From Telmatactis stephensoni (Eukaryota > Cnidaria > Anthozoa > Actiniaria > Isophelliidae): a DNA stretch of 64,000 nt. The stretch spans positions 292,918 through 356,917 of the forward strand of contig JALIZF010001500.1 in the NCBI GenBank assembly GCA_029948255.1, written 5' to 3'. Positions 1 through 11,970 of this stretch are shown in pieces (the stretch's first letter is position 1; each line of letters begins with the position of its first letter). The notes under the pieces are model-generated. The model had not been told where the DNA came from. It made no database searches and saw only the letters and a program-made list of their open reading frames with translations. A program made the position numbers and the translations under genes.

Positions 1-317
1 GCTCATTTGACTACATACACGAGCGAATAATTGGCGCAAGAGTTAAGTGCTGTGATGTTGTAGTTTTTCATGAAAAACAATCAGTTCGACGTGTAAAAAC
101 CACACGAAGCACAGCAGAACACACCGTAGTTTTGATGGAGCTCCAGCAGTTTAATGGTGTTTTGATATCCAACTCAAGTACCTTAAGGTAGTTCGAGACT
201 CATAGTTAAATTTTACGATAAACTTGTCTTCAAAATTCCTCCAGAGAAAGAGGTACATAGGTGGAAATAAAACGTGAAATAAAAAGGGGGATCACCGAGA
301 TCACTCTCGAGATATAA

Positions 318-337
318 GGGGGGGGGGGGGGGGGGGG
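318..337 (+). repeat. Homopolymer run of 20 G
   Basis: Uninterrupted G tract inside element F. Such tracts can fold as G-quadruplexes but are also a common place for assembly length error. No gene is attached to it. Confidence 0.9.
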
Positions 338-1432
338 ATGTGAGGTGTTTTGGACACTTTTTATAATCAACCCGCCAATGGCGAAGTAACTCGTGGATTG
401 ACCCTTGGGATTGACCGATAACAACGACCACAGGAAGCCCAAAAATAAATTTTAGTTAAATAATGAGTTTTAATTTTTAATCTGTGGAAATTATCCTTCA
501 GCAGCATGAGTTTTTTATTTGAAGGCAAAAATATAAATCAATTAAAGCAATATATATTTTTCTAAATGATAAATCGTTGTATTGCTCTCACAAATTTAAA
601 TATTAAGACTGGGCCCACCTGTAAAGATTTTAAAGGAATTTTGAAAGAGTCATTTGGATAATTATTAATAATATCAGCTAATGTAATTTCTTTACCGAAA
701 AATAATAGACTTGAGTACCCCTAGCAAAGCTGTTGAACATGTACAAATTATGAAAGAAGTTTCTCTATCAACCAAATGTCGCTATGAATAAAATAAATTA
801 CCCCATAAAAGTACTCATGATAACCACCAAACTTAAAACTCAAATACGCTTTTTTGATGCCGTTTCGGCCAACCGGGCCGTAGCGATTCCACGGCCAGAA
901 CTTTTCTCCACTTTCAGCAGGCGGCAGTTCGTACACAAATATGATTTCGTTTGCTTTTATTTCAACATTTACTCTCGTGCTGATAGAGTACAAACACTAA
1001 ATGTTTGGATGACTCGTTGACATTGGACTTGCGACGATTTTTGTTGTTTGAAGACAGCGACTACAAAGTCCATTGTTTTCACATGCCAGTATCGAACAGC
1101 TCGATCAACTTGGAGATGCGATGAAAATTATTCCAAGCTGCAGAGGAAACTGAGAGTAGTTCAATACAGAATGTGGCAAGGAATAGGAAATTATTTATTC
1201 AAATCTATTGGCATTTTCGCCTAACATCCGACACGTACAATCGATCTTCGCGGAGTGTAGACCCGTGTACATGTAGAGCACGAGGCAAGTCGAGGGTCGA
1301 CATGTTAAAAACTTGTATTACCGAGCAATTTTTACTGTGCCTAAAAATTGTTGCTTGTACACAAATCTAAAACAGTTACAATATGTTCAAAGCTTCTCGA
1401 GTGCTATACTGATCGCCGAAAATTATGAGAGT

Positions 1433-1554
1433 GTATGAGTGGGAACACTGTACGGTTACGATACGATACGGTTACAGTAGGAATTTCGAATGTTTTATAG
1501 AAACTATGATACTGGTACAGTTACGATACGGTATGGTAAGTTTCCCACTCATAC
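1433..1554. repeat. Imperfect hairpin with GTATGAGTG ends
   Basis: GTATGAGTGGGAA at 1433 is mirrored by TTCCCACTCATAC ending at 1554. Between them are runs of TACGGTTACGATACG-like sequence that pair only partly. The ends closely resemble those of the better-preserved hairpin at 31772-31933 (GTATGAGTGTGAA), so the two are probably copies of one fold-back family. Confidence 0.65.
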
Positions 1555-2461
1555 GGAAACGACTCTAACGGAAGTTAGCACCGTATCGTATTATCGAGAA
1601 TAGGCGGGAAGTAAAGTTTGACAGACCGGAAGTTTACAGGAAAGTGAGTGAGTGAGCGAGTGACACAATAGGTCACTACTTTATGTATGAAACCATTCTA
1701 GTTAGACAATAGATAGATTGAATAGTTGTTGTCATACACGAAGTAGTAAGCTGACTCATTTGCATATTCGACCCCTCACAAAACTCGTGGATTTGCAATC
1801 CACGAGTTAAAAATGGCCTTGCGACAACTGGTCAAAATATAAACATTTTGGAACCAAAAATATTTAAAACCAAACAAAATGATACCATATGATGTAGAAA
1901 AACACTTGGAATTAAGATGTTACCAAACAGTTTGCGAAGAAGCGAAAGATCAACAATAATCCGCGAAAAACGGCCTTCCAGAATACACGTTTTGAAGGAC
2001 CAGACAGAGAAAAAATAAATTAACCCAAAATCCTAACGATAGAAGTGTACCTTTTTTCTTTATATGAAAAGGTTATAAGATTATGAGTTCAAATCATTCA
2101 TAAAATCAGGGGGTCACCTTATTATTTAAAGAGTTAGAGAAGAACAAAACTCTTCGAAAACGAACACCAAAAATCAGCCATTTTAGCGTTGTTGTTGTCG
2201 GCTTTTCGCTAAATTTTAAAGTTTGAGCTTTTGCTCCTACATTATACAGTATACAAGAATATTTTGTGATAAAAAAGAGTTTGCAGAGTTTGGTCGATAA
2301 AATGTTTTTTTTCTCCGCTAAAAGTAGAATTTCTTCGCTTTTCAATCGTTGACTCCCTAGTGCCCAGACCTCCCACGGACAAGCGAATGTTCTTTAATAA
2401 AAGTGCGCTCGCTCGAATGCGCGTGAAGATGCGCAGTAGCAAGGGTCCCGAACTACCTTAA

Positions 2462-2790
2462 GGTAATGGGCTCGCGCGAGTTTTTATCGACGAATTTTCC
2501 TATAAATCAACATATCGATTGTTTTTGAGTTAGGAACATCAAATCAATAAAGAAAATGGATGGGTGGATGGGTGGGTGGGGGGGGGGGGGGGAGGGAGTG
2601 GGTCAGGGAGCTGGTTTCGGCGCGATGATTGCTGGAAAGGAGCAAAATCTCGCCTTTTCGAACGGAAACAACAGATTTGAGAGTTTGACCTCTAGCGTAC
2701 GGTAAGTGTTGAAAAATCTACAAAATAAAGGCTTTCAGACATGCTCAAGTGGACAAATTATCATGAAAAGTAATATACCGTCACTTATTT
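2462..2790. other. Non-coding gap with G-rich simple sequence
   Basis: No gene seen. The only structure is a TGGA/TGGG-rich stretch running into a 14-bp G tract at about 2557-2600, a possible G-quadruplex or an old microsatellite. Confidence 0.6.
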
Positions 2791-3343
2791 GTAAGTAAAG
2801 TTAAGTATTCGTATTTTAGACAAGGCGCATTTTCGAAAAAACAGATACCTGGAGGCATTTTGGGGTAGAGGCTGGTAACATAGCTATTCTGAACCAATTT
2901 TTCATGCTGAATGCGAATATAACTGTTACCAAGACGTATTCTGCAATCTTATACTTACAGTTATGCAAGAGATACAAACAAATTTCGATTTTTGAAAATT
3001 CGTATCACCTTGATTTTTCAACTGATGTCCTTCACACTTCACAGTTTTACTGATTTTGATATGCTCTTTCCAGCCATGGCAATTGTTTTTAAGTTTGGGC
3101 ACTTTTGGAATTACATGAAAAAGCCGTTAGTATGAAATGACTGTAGCAATTCACAAAAACGTCATTTACACGTATAAGATTGCAGAATACGTCTTGGTAA
3201 CAGTCATATTCAGATTCAGCATGACAAATTAGTTTAGAATAGTTATGTTACCAGCCTCTACCCCAAAATGCCTTCTGCACATTTTTGCGATCGACTTTTT
3301 CAGTTTTGCGCCTTGTCTATTTGAAAAATGAAAATCAATTTAC
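2791..3343. repeat. Fold-back element with arms over 100 bp
   Basis: About 100 bp at 2853-2953 (GGCATTTTGGGGTAGAGGCT onward) is repeated in inverted orientation at 3172-3272. The pairing continues outward through GACAAGGCGC (2819) and its complement (about 3312) to GTAAGTAA near both ends. The roughly 220-bp centre has no reading frame of note. The shape is that of a MITE or fold-back transposon; I could not assign a target duplication or superfamily. Confidence 0.75.
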
Positions 3344-3869
3344 TTACGCGCGAATCGGACGTTCATTTTGACAATTTTTCGCGATTTTCTCAAAAACCTA
3401 TCGAAGGATTGTTTTTACTTTTTGATATGTTTTAGGTTTCATAAAAAATACGTCGAAAAAGCCAAAAAATTAGGATAGGTCCCGGTGCTAGATTTTCAGT
3501 TATAAGGCTTTGAATACTGTTACGTGGCGTCCGCCATATTGAAATATTTTAGAACACAGGAAACCCAATCAAACTCGATATCAGCGCGCGCGTGCAAAAT
3601 ATGCGCAAACGTTATGCCCACGAATGTGCGCACCTTAAGTTCGCGGGCATTGTTCGCGCGCACTCTTACTGCGCAGGCTAGCGCGCGTTGTCCGAGTGAA
3701 TCCAAGATGGCAGTACGATCACAGGGAGCCCAAGGTATACTTCTGAGTGAAATAACTCTAAAAAGGAGAAAATGTTTTAATATATAGTTGAAACTTCTCA
3801 AATGTTGTTGTGTATTATTTATTTGATCTAAAAAAAAAAAAAAAACCGATTTAAAAAAAATCCCCCTTC
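3344..3869. other. Non-coding gap, with a CpG-rich island
   Basis: No convincing gene. From 3580 to 3690 the sequence is unusually rich in GCGC and CGCG for this AT-rich window and stays open on both strands. That openness follows from composition and is not taken as coding. A 14-base A run lies near 3831. The island could be promoter-like for the small exon downstream, but there is no direct evidence. Confidence 0.4.
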
Positions 3870-3875
3870 ATAGTA

Positions 3876-4060
3876 ATGATATATGGCAAGAGTGGAAACT
3901 TCGCCTCGAAGCCTCCTAAAAAAGCCTTCAAACGGCTCGACAAGAAGAAAGAGATTGACATGTCGAAATTGAAAAGATTAATAAATGAAGAGGAAGATGT
4001 GGTAGCGAAGAAAAATAAAAGTTCGATGTCTGCTTCTTCTTATACTGCATTAAGAGCGTG
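3876..4060 (+). CDS. Possible short first exon, product unrecognised
   Basis: An ATG-initiated frame of about 61 codons encodes a Lys- and Glu-rich, charged peptide (KKAFKRLDKKKEID, then EEEDVVAKKNKSS) and runs into a good splice donor, GTGGTAAGTG at 4058-4067. No downstream exon could be matched to it before the transposon at 4752. Composition and donor are the only support. It may be a remnant of a host gene or a chance frame. No family recognised. Confidence 0.22.
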
Positions 4061-4438
4061 GTAAGTGCCTTCATTGTAAGTCAGAATCGTAGTATATGGT
4101 GACAATCATGTAACAATGATATGGACACAGGTTTTCATATCAAACAATTGTGTGTCGTTCCTCTTAATGTAATCGGGAGCCTGGGAACAAGTCCTTTGGA
4201 GCCAAGCCTTGGGTTTTCCCTTAGACAAAATGGCGGACTCGAAGAAGACGGGTGTCTCTCTATTTTAAAGAAAGTCCGTTTCGCTTAGCCAGATTGAAGG
4301 CTTTTCCATTTTAAAATTATACATTGCGTGACTTCTCAGAGAAAAGGTAGAACTAACCGATGCAGACAAGGTATAACATCATTTACAAAGCTTTTGAAAA
4401 GACAGGATTTATTTAAGGAATATAAAACGCGCACGCAT
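4061..4438. other. Gap without a recognised gene
   Basis: Nothing recognised. A motif at about 4136, TATCAAACAATTG then GTCGTTC, recurs near 39705 and, inverted and less well kept, near 47440, which suggests another dispersed repeat whose limits I cannot define. Confidence 0.4.
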
Positions 4439-4580
4439 GTCTCTGTTCTGTGATATAAACACGATGGAAGATGTAGAGCAAGAGAAAAGCAAGCTTAGGA
4501 ACACGAGGCGTAGCCGAGTGTTTCTCTTGCTTTTCGAGTGCTCTACATCTTCCAGAGTGTTTATGTCACAGTACAGAGAC
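4439..4580. repeat. Hairpin, about 54-bp arms
   Basis: Sequence from 4439 (CTCTGTTCTGTGATATAAAC then GATGTAGAGCAAG) is mirrored by 4526-4580 (GAGTGCTCTACATCTTCC to GTCACAGTACAGAG) around a loop of about 30 bases. Typical of a MITE reduced to its termini. No coding content. Confidence 0.75.
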
Positions 4581-4751
4581 ATAAGCGATCGTTTTATATT
4601 GCTTTTATAAAATATTTTCGACGTTTTTTGAGCGAGCCATGTCTGTCCTCTGATAAAAACATGGTAGCCAGCCAATCAGCGCGCGCGTTATATCTCAAAT
4701 ATTTTATAAAATTAAATAATAATCGATTCACTAACCTTCACTAGCGCTTAA

Positions 4752-5840
4752 GACCAGTACTCAGTAAATACCGAGAAAAATTAAAATGAGTTGGCAGGGC
4801 TACCTCGCCAATTCTCATGATTTTTCAATGCATAGATAGCTATGGGACTACTAATACCAAAAATGGTTGTGGATTGTTGAAATTTAATTTTCCTGATTTT
4901 TTAGGAATTTTTTATGTTCAGGTGGCTCATGACCCCTATTTGAAGTACAATTTTATGGAAAGAATGAAGTCACTAAAGCAAGGTTTCTAGTTTGAGGTTT
5001 GACATATTTTGGTGTTAGTCATTTTATATTCTGGGCTTCTGTATAAGGAGCCATATTTGGCTCAGTTTTGAAACAGCTAAAAATGAGCCTTTTCAAAACA
5101 TCGTAGCTCTTTGCCATACATCCAAATCGATTGACCTTGGTTTGAAAAAAAAATACTTACTGCTCTTTTGAAAATGAACAAGAAAAGTTTTGGCAAAACG
5201 GGATTTGTCTAAAAAGTTATCGTAATGATTTACATGGTTACGTAAAAACATGTAAACATATCCAAATTCAATATCATCAATCTCTTCTTAGTTTACAAAA
5301 TTTCAAATCAAAAGCTGCTCATAGATGGCATTGAATATCTAAATGATCCATTTTTGTTTTATTTATGGATATAAATTTTGCAGATGTTGCAATTTTAGCT
5401 GGTATGGAAGGGCCATTTTATGACTTTATGGGAAATTAGGACCAAACGCTTTAACTCACCTTCAGTCCCTTTTCTCACAAGATGTATAGTTTTCATCAAC
5501 TGAATAGTGCTTAGGCATCTTTCGATTACTTCCAGAGAAAACTGTTGTCCATAAAATGATCTAGGAATAATTTTTGTAACGAGTAATTTGCATAAAACGA
5601 TTTAGTTGATTAGCCGATTATTTTGCGATCTAGCGAACTAAAAGCTTACCATTGTCTTCACTATCTACCCCTTTTATCAGCAAATACTCTGAGATTAGGA
5701 CAATCTTCTCCACTCACGAGAAGTTCACAGCTTTTGGAAAGCTAAAGTTAGGACGAGAAACGATGGAATGACTGAAACTGCACCGATGTTTACATTCCAG
5801 TATGCAACATTTACAACGAGTACCGCTGACCACACATTGC
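4752..5840 (+). repeat. Left terminal inverted repeat of element A
   Basis: Pairs with 10905-11966. Easily checked landmarks are CTATGGGACTACTAATACC (4850 region; complement near 11880), GTTACGTAAAAACATG (5239; complement near 11420) and TAGCCGATTA (5612; complement near 11138). The inner boundary is approximate. Confidence 0.75.
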
Positions 5841-6035
5841 AGCTTCTTTTGAAAAGCCGGACCAATGGGAAAACTACTGAAAACAAGAAATAGAAAACGT
5901 CACATAACTTTAATCAAATACGAATGAAAAATGTGTTTACCGGCTTTCCATTTTAGTTAGTAATTCTACTTATTGTTTTAAAGAACCAGGCCACAATCTA
6001 TATGATAAGAAACTTTATTAAAGTATATACGTACC

Positions 6036-9000
6036 CTACTGGTTGTGGCAGTCTAGCATGCATGAACATGGCGCTACAAATTCCTTGAGTAGTGCAATAA
6101 ACGGTGCCTTCCTCTTACCAGAGATATGGTCAGGCACATTAAGCTCCAGTGCTTCACACATGTTTCGAAGTAGTGGTATTCCAAGTTTGTTCAATTTGTC
6201 TTTTTTTACCAAATCACACACATCATAGTTATCAACTACAATTGGATGGCAAATCTGGATGTTTTTGTTAACCAAATCACGCATGTCTGATAGCATTTCC
6301 TCTTCTGCAACAGCTGAAGCCTGCTTTCTTTCATCTTCTTCACTGCAATCATTTTGCTTTCTCTTGGAAGATCGTCTGGAGAAATATCCTTTAATCTGCT
6401 CTGCCGAAAGAAATTCCTCGACGCTGAAAATCCGTTCTCCCTCGTTATCTTTCGCTATTCTCATTGCGAGAGATACTTGCAAAGGATCATATTTCTTCCC
6501 AGTTTTCTCTCCTATTTCAAACTTTTCATCTAGGAACTCTTTCTGCTTTTTTGTAAACCGCGTCGTCTTTTTCTTCGGACGAAGAGCCCAGCCTTGAGGT
6601 GAAGTTTTAGGTGATTGAACCTTTCTCATCACTTACTCCTGATTTGACATTAACTTGCAAATTCGAGTTATTGTCATCAAACAACTTTTCGGCATACATA
6701 ACCTTTGCTTTGTTTAGAAGGGTCTCCCTTTCAGTCTTGCAATCGCACTTTCCATACTCAATATGCCACGCCAGTTTACCATAGCTTTGGAAAACTTTTA
6801 CACATCCTTCATTAGGGCAGGTAAAAATAGCCGATGAATCACTTGGGTCGTCAGTTGGTGTGGTCGCTGGACCTTGGTCGTTATTAACTACTTTAATTTC
6901 TGTTTGTTGTTCTTTTTTTGCCTTCGCCGTTCTGAACCCGTCTCCAGAGAATGTATTGGATAGCCAATTACGAGTAATTCTATCATGACCTGTCAACAGA
7001 TAATGTGCATATACGATAAGCACATGACAGAGCACCTCTAAAAGTACTTATTCAATATCATTTTTATCGCATTTCTAAACTATTCTAAGTAAGTGGTACA
7101 GTTGGCGCGCGTGGAGTTTCTACTTCGATTCGTAGCGACCTCGCCCTGTGAGGGTCCTGTGCATCAACTTTATTATAGCATCAAATACCCTGCATAAGAC
7201 AGAGTTCTGATTAAGAGTGCTAGGGGACAAATTATTAGCCATGTGATTAACGTATTACGAGTTGTGTACCAATGTTAAATATGATCGCATTACCTTTACT
7301 TTTTTTCAATGAAGCAGCTCAGCTTGGGCAATAAAAATTGATTTTGTGCTAATAAATAGTTTTTATTATAACTGACATGTCACTTGAAACAATAATTGCT
7401 TCACATGTTTTTAAAATGTCCTTACCTTCAAAATTTGACCAGGGTAGGAATTGGCCCTCACCAATTGAAAATGCCTGCCAAGCTCTTATTCCCTTTTCAT
7501 TGTACAAGAAATTGTTCAGGCTGCTTATTCCTTCATATTTGGTGTCAATTCCCGGATCACATATGTCCTCTTCTACAAGTGTCACTCGAACACCAGGAAT
7601 CCCGTGATGTGACTCCATTGCTTCTTTGAAATCCCTTGGAGTAACAATATATCATGGCCTTCGTTGAGATAGATTCTAACATGAGACTTAACGATTGCAG
7701 AAAATCGATCGCACGGCCCCTTCCCTCCTTGTGGATCGGAGAAATCGTAGCGATGAATGTGAATGCCAGTGCGCTTGCTGATGGTTGGACAGGACAAAAC
7801 AGTGTTTATTGAATGATAGCAGCCAGCATTATCAGAACGATAGTACGCTTTGTTGATGTCTGGATTTTCTGCTTTGAGTTGTGCAAGCACATTCTCCATT
7901 ATGGGAACTACAATGCTGCTTTCTTGTTTGCACTTGTCGATAATGTGGATAAAACACTGACTTTGCAGCGAACCTGTTTTCTTTGTCGTTACATAGGACA
8001 AATGCCAGGACATTCCCCTTTTGGCAAACCAGTTTCCCTGCGACTCTCTATAATGCTGTGGTAAGAACTTCATAGCCCAGTCTTGAGTAATGAGCACCGT
8101 TTGTTCATCGAGCGCGCAAATGGCATCATGTTTGGCCTTTTCTTGGTTTATTGTCCTTAGCTGGTGGGACTTCCATGCGGCAATGTGGTTACAGGCTTCT
8201 AGGACCACGTACATTGCATTGTCTTTCTCATCTCCATTAGAAAATTGCGATTGCTGGACTTCAGATTTGATTTCATCTAGAATAGCTTTGAGGTCATCAC
8301 AGCGGTCATGCGTTTGGTTGTGTGGATGATGACAGGTTGCTTGAAAATCTTTCTTGCTGGATTCACTAAGAGAATACTGCATACAATGATCCGGTACAGA
8401 GGAGTTGTCAGAAACATGCACCTATAGATCGAAAACCGATTTGTTATAGCAAGATTCGTTGCATGCATCGCGACCAACAAATTACGAAGTTTGGTTTGAC
8501 TTTTTGTTTTTTCTGATCCATGTACTACATTACAGTCATCCTTCTATTGCTTCTCTATTAATACAACGTGGGATATATGTTTGCATAAATCTAAACCATT
8601 GCCCACTTTGGGCTACTGTTGCAGGATATACTTGTAGTCTACTTATACTGGTGCTAAGTGGGACACTGGGACACCAAGTAAGAGCCAGATTACTATTGAA
8701 GAATGAAATATTACTGCTCCCCCGTCAACACAAGCACGTATACCACGCATGCGCTCGCATAGAAACACCCATGAAAGCGCCTCTCTGCCAAGCCATTCCA
8801 TAGGTGCTTACCTTTCAAGTACTGTTTCCCTGAAAGAAGTCTCGTTTTAATGTCTTCGGCTTTAATGGCAGCCATTCCACATTCTTCTAGAGTATTCACA
8901 ATTACCACGAGGTCGTCAAATGCTTTACCTCCATCCGCAGCAAAGTAATCTAGTCCTTGGAGACTCTTTCTGGTTTCACTGCAAACTAATAGTATTCTTC

Positions 9001-9771
9001 GCCGAGTACTTCTGCTTAGTGGCTGTTTTTCACTGTTTCCCTGGCATACTGAAGGTACTGGTTAATTATCCGCTCACTAATGGATACTCTGATGACGTTT
9101 GGGATGCGAATAACCTCCCCTGATTCAAGTTTCAGCTTCTTGTCACCAAATGGTAAATCTTTGACAACATAGGAACTTGTAATGAAGTTAATAAAGTCTT
9201 CTAATTGGTCTGTCGAATGAGAGGAACTTGACTACCACGGCCGTATAATGTCTTATGTCTCCTTGCTTCTGTAACTCGGTACTGCGTCAGACCCGGAATA
9301 AACTTGACCAACGTCTTGTAAGGAGCGAGGTCAGATCACAGATAAGATCTGTCTTCTTGTTGCCCATGTTGTGACATTTTTGTAAGCTTCACTCAGTGAA
9401 TTGAGATATTTTGATTCTTCGGGAGAGATTGGGTGTTCCTCAGGACTTAAACCAAGCAGATTGTCCACACAACTACTTTCTTTGAGGGACTTCCAAATAC
9501 TTTCAGGATCAAGGGGATAGATTGGTTTGATAACAATAGCGGCGATCTCACGTGCCTTGCTGACATACAATCGTTTAGTTCGTTCTGAATGGTCACACAT
9601 TTCATCGTTTCTTGTCAGAGGATGTATGCCACAGCACGAAAGAAAATGGTTAAATGATTCTCTTCTGTATTCCAAAACATGTTCTCGGGTCTCATCTGCA
9701 ATAATACTTGTGGTATTCATTCTCATAAATGGCCTCCATTTTTTAACTTCCCGATAGCAATTTGCAGACAT
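6036..9771 (-). pseudogene. Decayed transposase gene of element A
   Basis: Blocks in order on the minus strand match the product of element B. The N-terminal block (9771-9331) includes SKAREIAA and RRQILS. A badly damaged stretch follows (9330-8910), then 8908-8816 ending GKQYLKG at a donor. A core block after an acceptor at 8421 carries TQDWAMKFLPQHYRE, YYRSDNAGCYH and FSDPQGGKGPCDR, the same acidic positions as in B. After a frameshift near 7600 come 7618 to about 7428, ending in a GTAAGG donor. A block from about 6990 holds a C2H2-like finger (CPNEGC then H-x5-C). After a frameshift near 6620, the last block (6632-6036) has a homeodomain-like segment (FTKKQKEFLDEKFEIGEKTG to IKGYFSRRSSKRK). 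B lacks the intron at 8421-8815. Frameshifts and stops make this a pseudogene. Confidence 0.8.
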
Positions 9772-10904
9772 TATCGTGAGAAACTCAACAATATATCCAT
9801 CCTCAATGACGATTGTCTAGAAGAGATGTTGGTAGAGCGGTGCGCAACTCCAGAAGAAAATATTGAAGCGTCATTGGAAGGGCAACAGCGTCTTCTTACC
9901 ACAAGGACATCTAGTGACCAGCAAGTAGGCATGGCCAAATATGGACTTTTTTCTAAATAATTATATTACTAGCTTACTTCTCTTTATATTTTCAGTAACA
10001 TTCAAGAAACAAAAGATGATCCGGAATCGCCAATTAGTTCTTATGTGCGCAGTAGAGAGAGGAAAATTGTAGTTTCTAAAAATGACAGATTCTACTTACT
10101 CATTCCAATTTGCATACAGATTCCGGTTAAAATATAAACCTTGACTGCATATTGAAATGAGAGGCTTCTATCTGCACCTTTCCTGCTTTTTTCTGGGTGC
10201 GTAGAGATAAAACTTGCTACACAGCAATTAATCATTCCATTTTTCCACCGCGTTCCAAACTCGTCACGATGACAAGAGCAGTTACTACGGAATTTTACAA
10301 AATTTTCAAGAATACCTGTAATAGTATAAATGAAAACTAATAAGCTAAATTAATTGCCCTTTAAAACTAAGTTATATGTATCTAATTGATTAAATGAAAA
10401 GACTAAAAGCACTTTGAAGGATCGATAGGTATAGCTACATGGGCTGCCTGTGTTGTTATTGTGTACATTACACATTATTCGAAAAAGTTTTTATAAAGTT
10501 GTTTAAAATTTCATGGTAGATTTCTACCGCGGATATTTATTAGAGAATGAAACACCGAGATAACTGTGTCGTCACTTGCTTAACAGTTCATCTGGATTAC
10601 TATTGTCTGAGAATCCGAAACTGGACATAGCAAATTACTGGAAATAGTAAAATTAACAAACAAGCGATTCCATAATACATTACCTGCACGACATAAGATA
10701 TTTTACCATTCCGTCAATTTCTCGTTTAAATTAACCTTGCGATACTTGAGGTGAGCTGATATATCCCGATTCCATTCTTGTAACTAGATGAAATCTTCTT
10801 CTGCGGTACAATCATTAAAACTCTTGCAAAGCTTTGAAAACTCACACTTGATGTCCATAAATAAACTTTAACGTAAACATAAACAACTGTTTCCCGCGTT
10901 TTTC
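9772..10904. other. Interior of element A without a recognised gene
   Basis: Upstream of the decayed transposase. By comparison with B, this is where the short N-terminal exons should lie, but I could not recognise them. It ends at the inner edge of the right inverted repeat. Confidence 0.4.
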
Positions 10905-11966
10905 CAAAGTCAAGGTCAGCGGTAGTCACCGTGAATCTATGCATACTGGAATATAAATATCCCTGTAGATTTGGTCATTTCGTTGCATGTCGTCCTAAGT
11001 TTAGATTTCCAAATGCAGTGAATTTCCCAGAAAAGTGAAAGTTTGTTTTAATGTCAGTATATTTGCCGATAAAAAAATGGATAGTGAAGATAACGGTAAC
11101 TAGCTTGTAAATTGCAAGATTCTCAATCGTAAAATGATCGGCTAATTAACTATTGTTTATGCAAATGCTCAGTATATAGATTTTTCCAAGACTATTTCAT
11201 GCACAGGTATTTTCTTTGGAAGGATTTTAAAGAAGCTAAGGACTATTACTTGCTGACATGCACACATACTGCGACAAAAGTGGGACCGAAGGTGAGTGAA
11301 AGTTTGTGGCTCTAATTACCTACAAAGTTACCAAATTGTTTTCACAAACGAGATTTTGACTTTAAATTTGACAAATTAAGAAAATATTTATGATATTGAA
11401 TTTGGATATGTTTACATGTTTTTACGTAACCATGGTAAAATTATCACGATATTTTTTAGACATATCCCGTTTTGCTAATTTTTTCTTGTGCATTTTCAAA
11501 AGAGCAGTAAGTATTTTCTTTGCAAACCAAAGGAAATCGATTTGGATATATGGCAAAGGAACTACAATGTTTTGAGAAGTCTCATTTTTAGCTGTTTGAA
11601 AACTGAGCCAAATATATGGCTCCTTACACAGGAAGCCCAGAATATATAATAGTGAGTGATTTAAGTTGAAATGATATGTAGTGTGAGAGCAAAGATGTAT
11701 CTCAATGACTAACACCAAAATATGTCAAACCTCAAACTAGAAACATTGTTTTAGTGACTTATTCTTTCAATAAAATTGTACTTCGAGTATAGGGTCATGA
11801 GCCACCTAAAGATAAAGAAATTCTAAAAAAATCAGGAAATTTGAAATTCCAAAATCCACAACCATTTTTGGTATTAGTAGTCCCATAGCTATCTATGCAT
11901 GAAAAATCATGAGAATTGGTGAGGTAGCCCTGTCATGTTATTCTCTATGGTAACAGAGTACCAGTC
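10905..11966 (-). repeat. Right terminal inverted repeat of element A
   Basis: Reverse complement of the left arm, with visible substitutions and small indels; ends CAGTC next to TTAA at 11967-11970. Confidence 0.75.
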
Positions 11967-11970
11967 TTAA

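Larger units (their letters stand above)
187..2457. mobile_element. Element F: TTAA-flanked non-autonomous DNA transposon, relative of element E
   Basis: TTAA lies at 183-186 and again at 2458-2461. Just inside, the left end reads GGTAGTTCGAGACTC and the right end, reverse-complemented, reads GGTAGTTCGGGACCC, a terminal inverted repeat of about 15 bp. Reading inward from the right end, the sequence continues with CCTTG, then GCGCATCTT and CGCGCAT, in the same order and spacing as the left end of the Kolobok-type element at 26479. I infer that F is a non-autonomous relative mobilised by that kind of transposase. The 2.27-kb interior holds no recognisable protein; its short reading frames look random. 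It contains a 20-bp G run (318-337) and an imperfect hairpin (1433-1554). Target duplication and termini are seen directly; the family link is inference. Confidence 0.7.
4752..11966 (-). mobile_element. Element A: TTAA-target DNA transposon with about 1.05-kb inverted termini
   Basis: TTAA at 4748-4751 and 11967-11970 brackets the element. Termini begin GACCAGTACTC on the left and GACTGGTACTC on the right (reverse-complemented). The match continues, with substitutions and small gaps, for about 1.05 kb: 4752 to about 5840 pairs with about 10905 to 11966. The divergence of the arms implies an old insertion. The interior carries, on the minus strand, a broken homologue of the transposase of element B. 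TTAA duplication is known for piggyBac and Kolobok, but the protein matches neither family as I know them. The element sits exactly on the TTAA at the left edge of repeat C (11971). Confidence 0.8.

Noticed and set aside
3520..3801. Overlapping open frames on both strands
   Set aside because: GC-rich, CpG-rich composition keeps several frames open; no splice context or recognisable domain.
4752..11966. piggyBac assignment for elements A and B from the TTAA target
   Set aside because: The protein lacks the piggyBac domain layout I know and has different acidic motifs, a C2H2 finger and a homeodomain-like segment.
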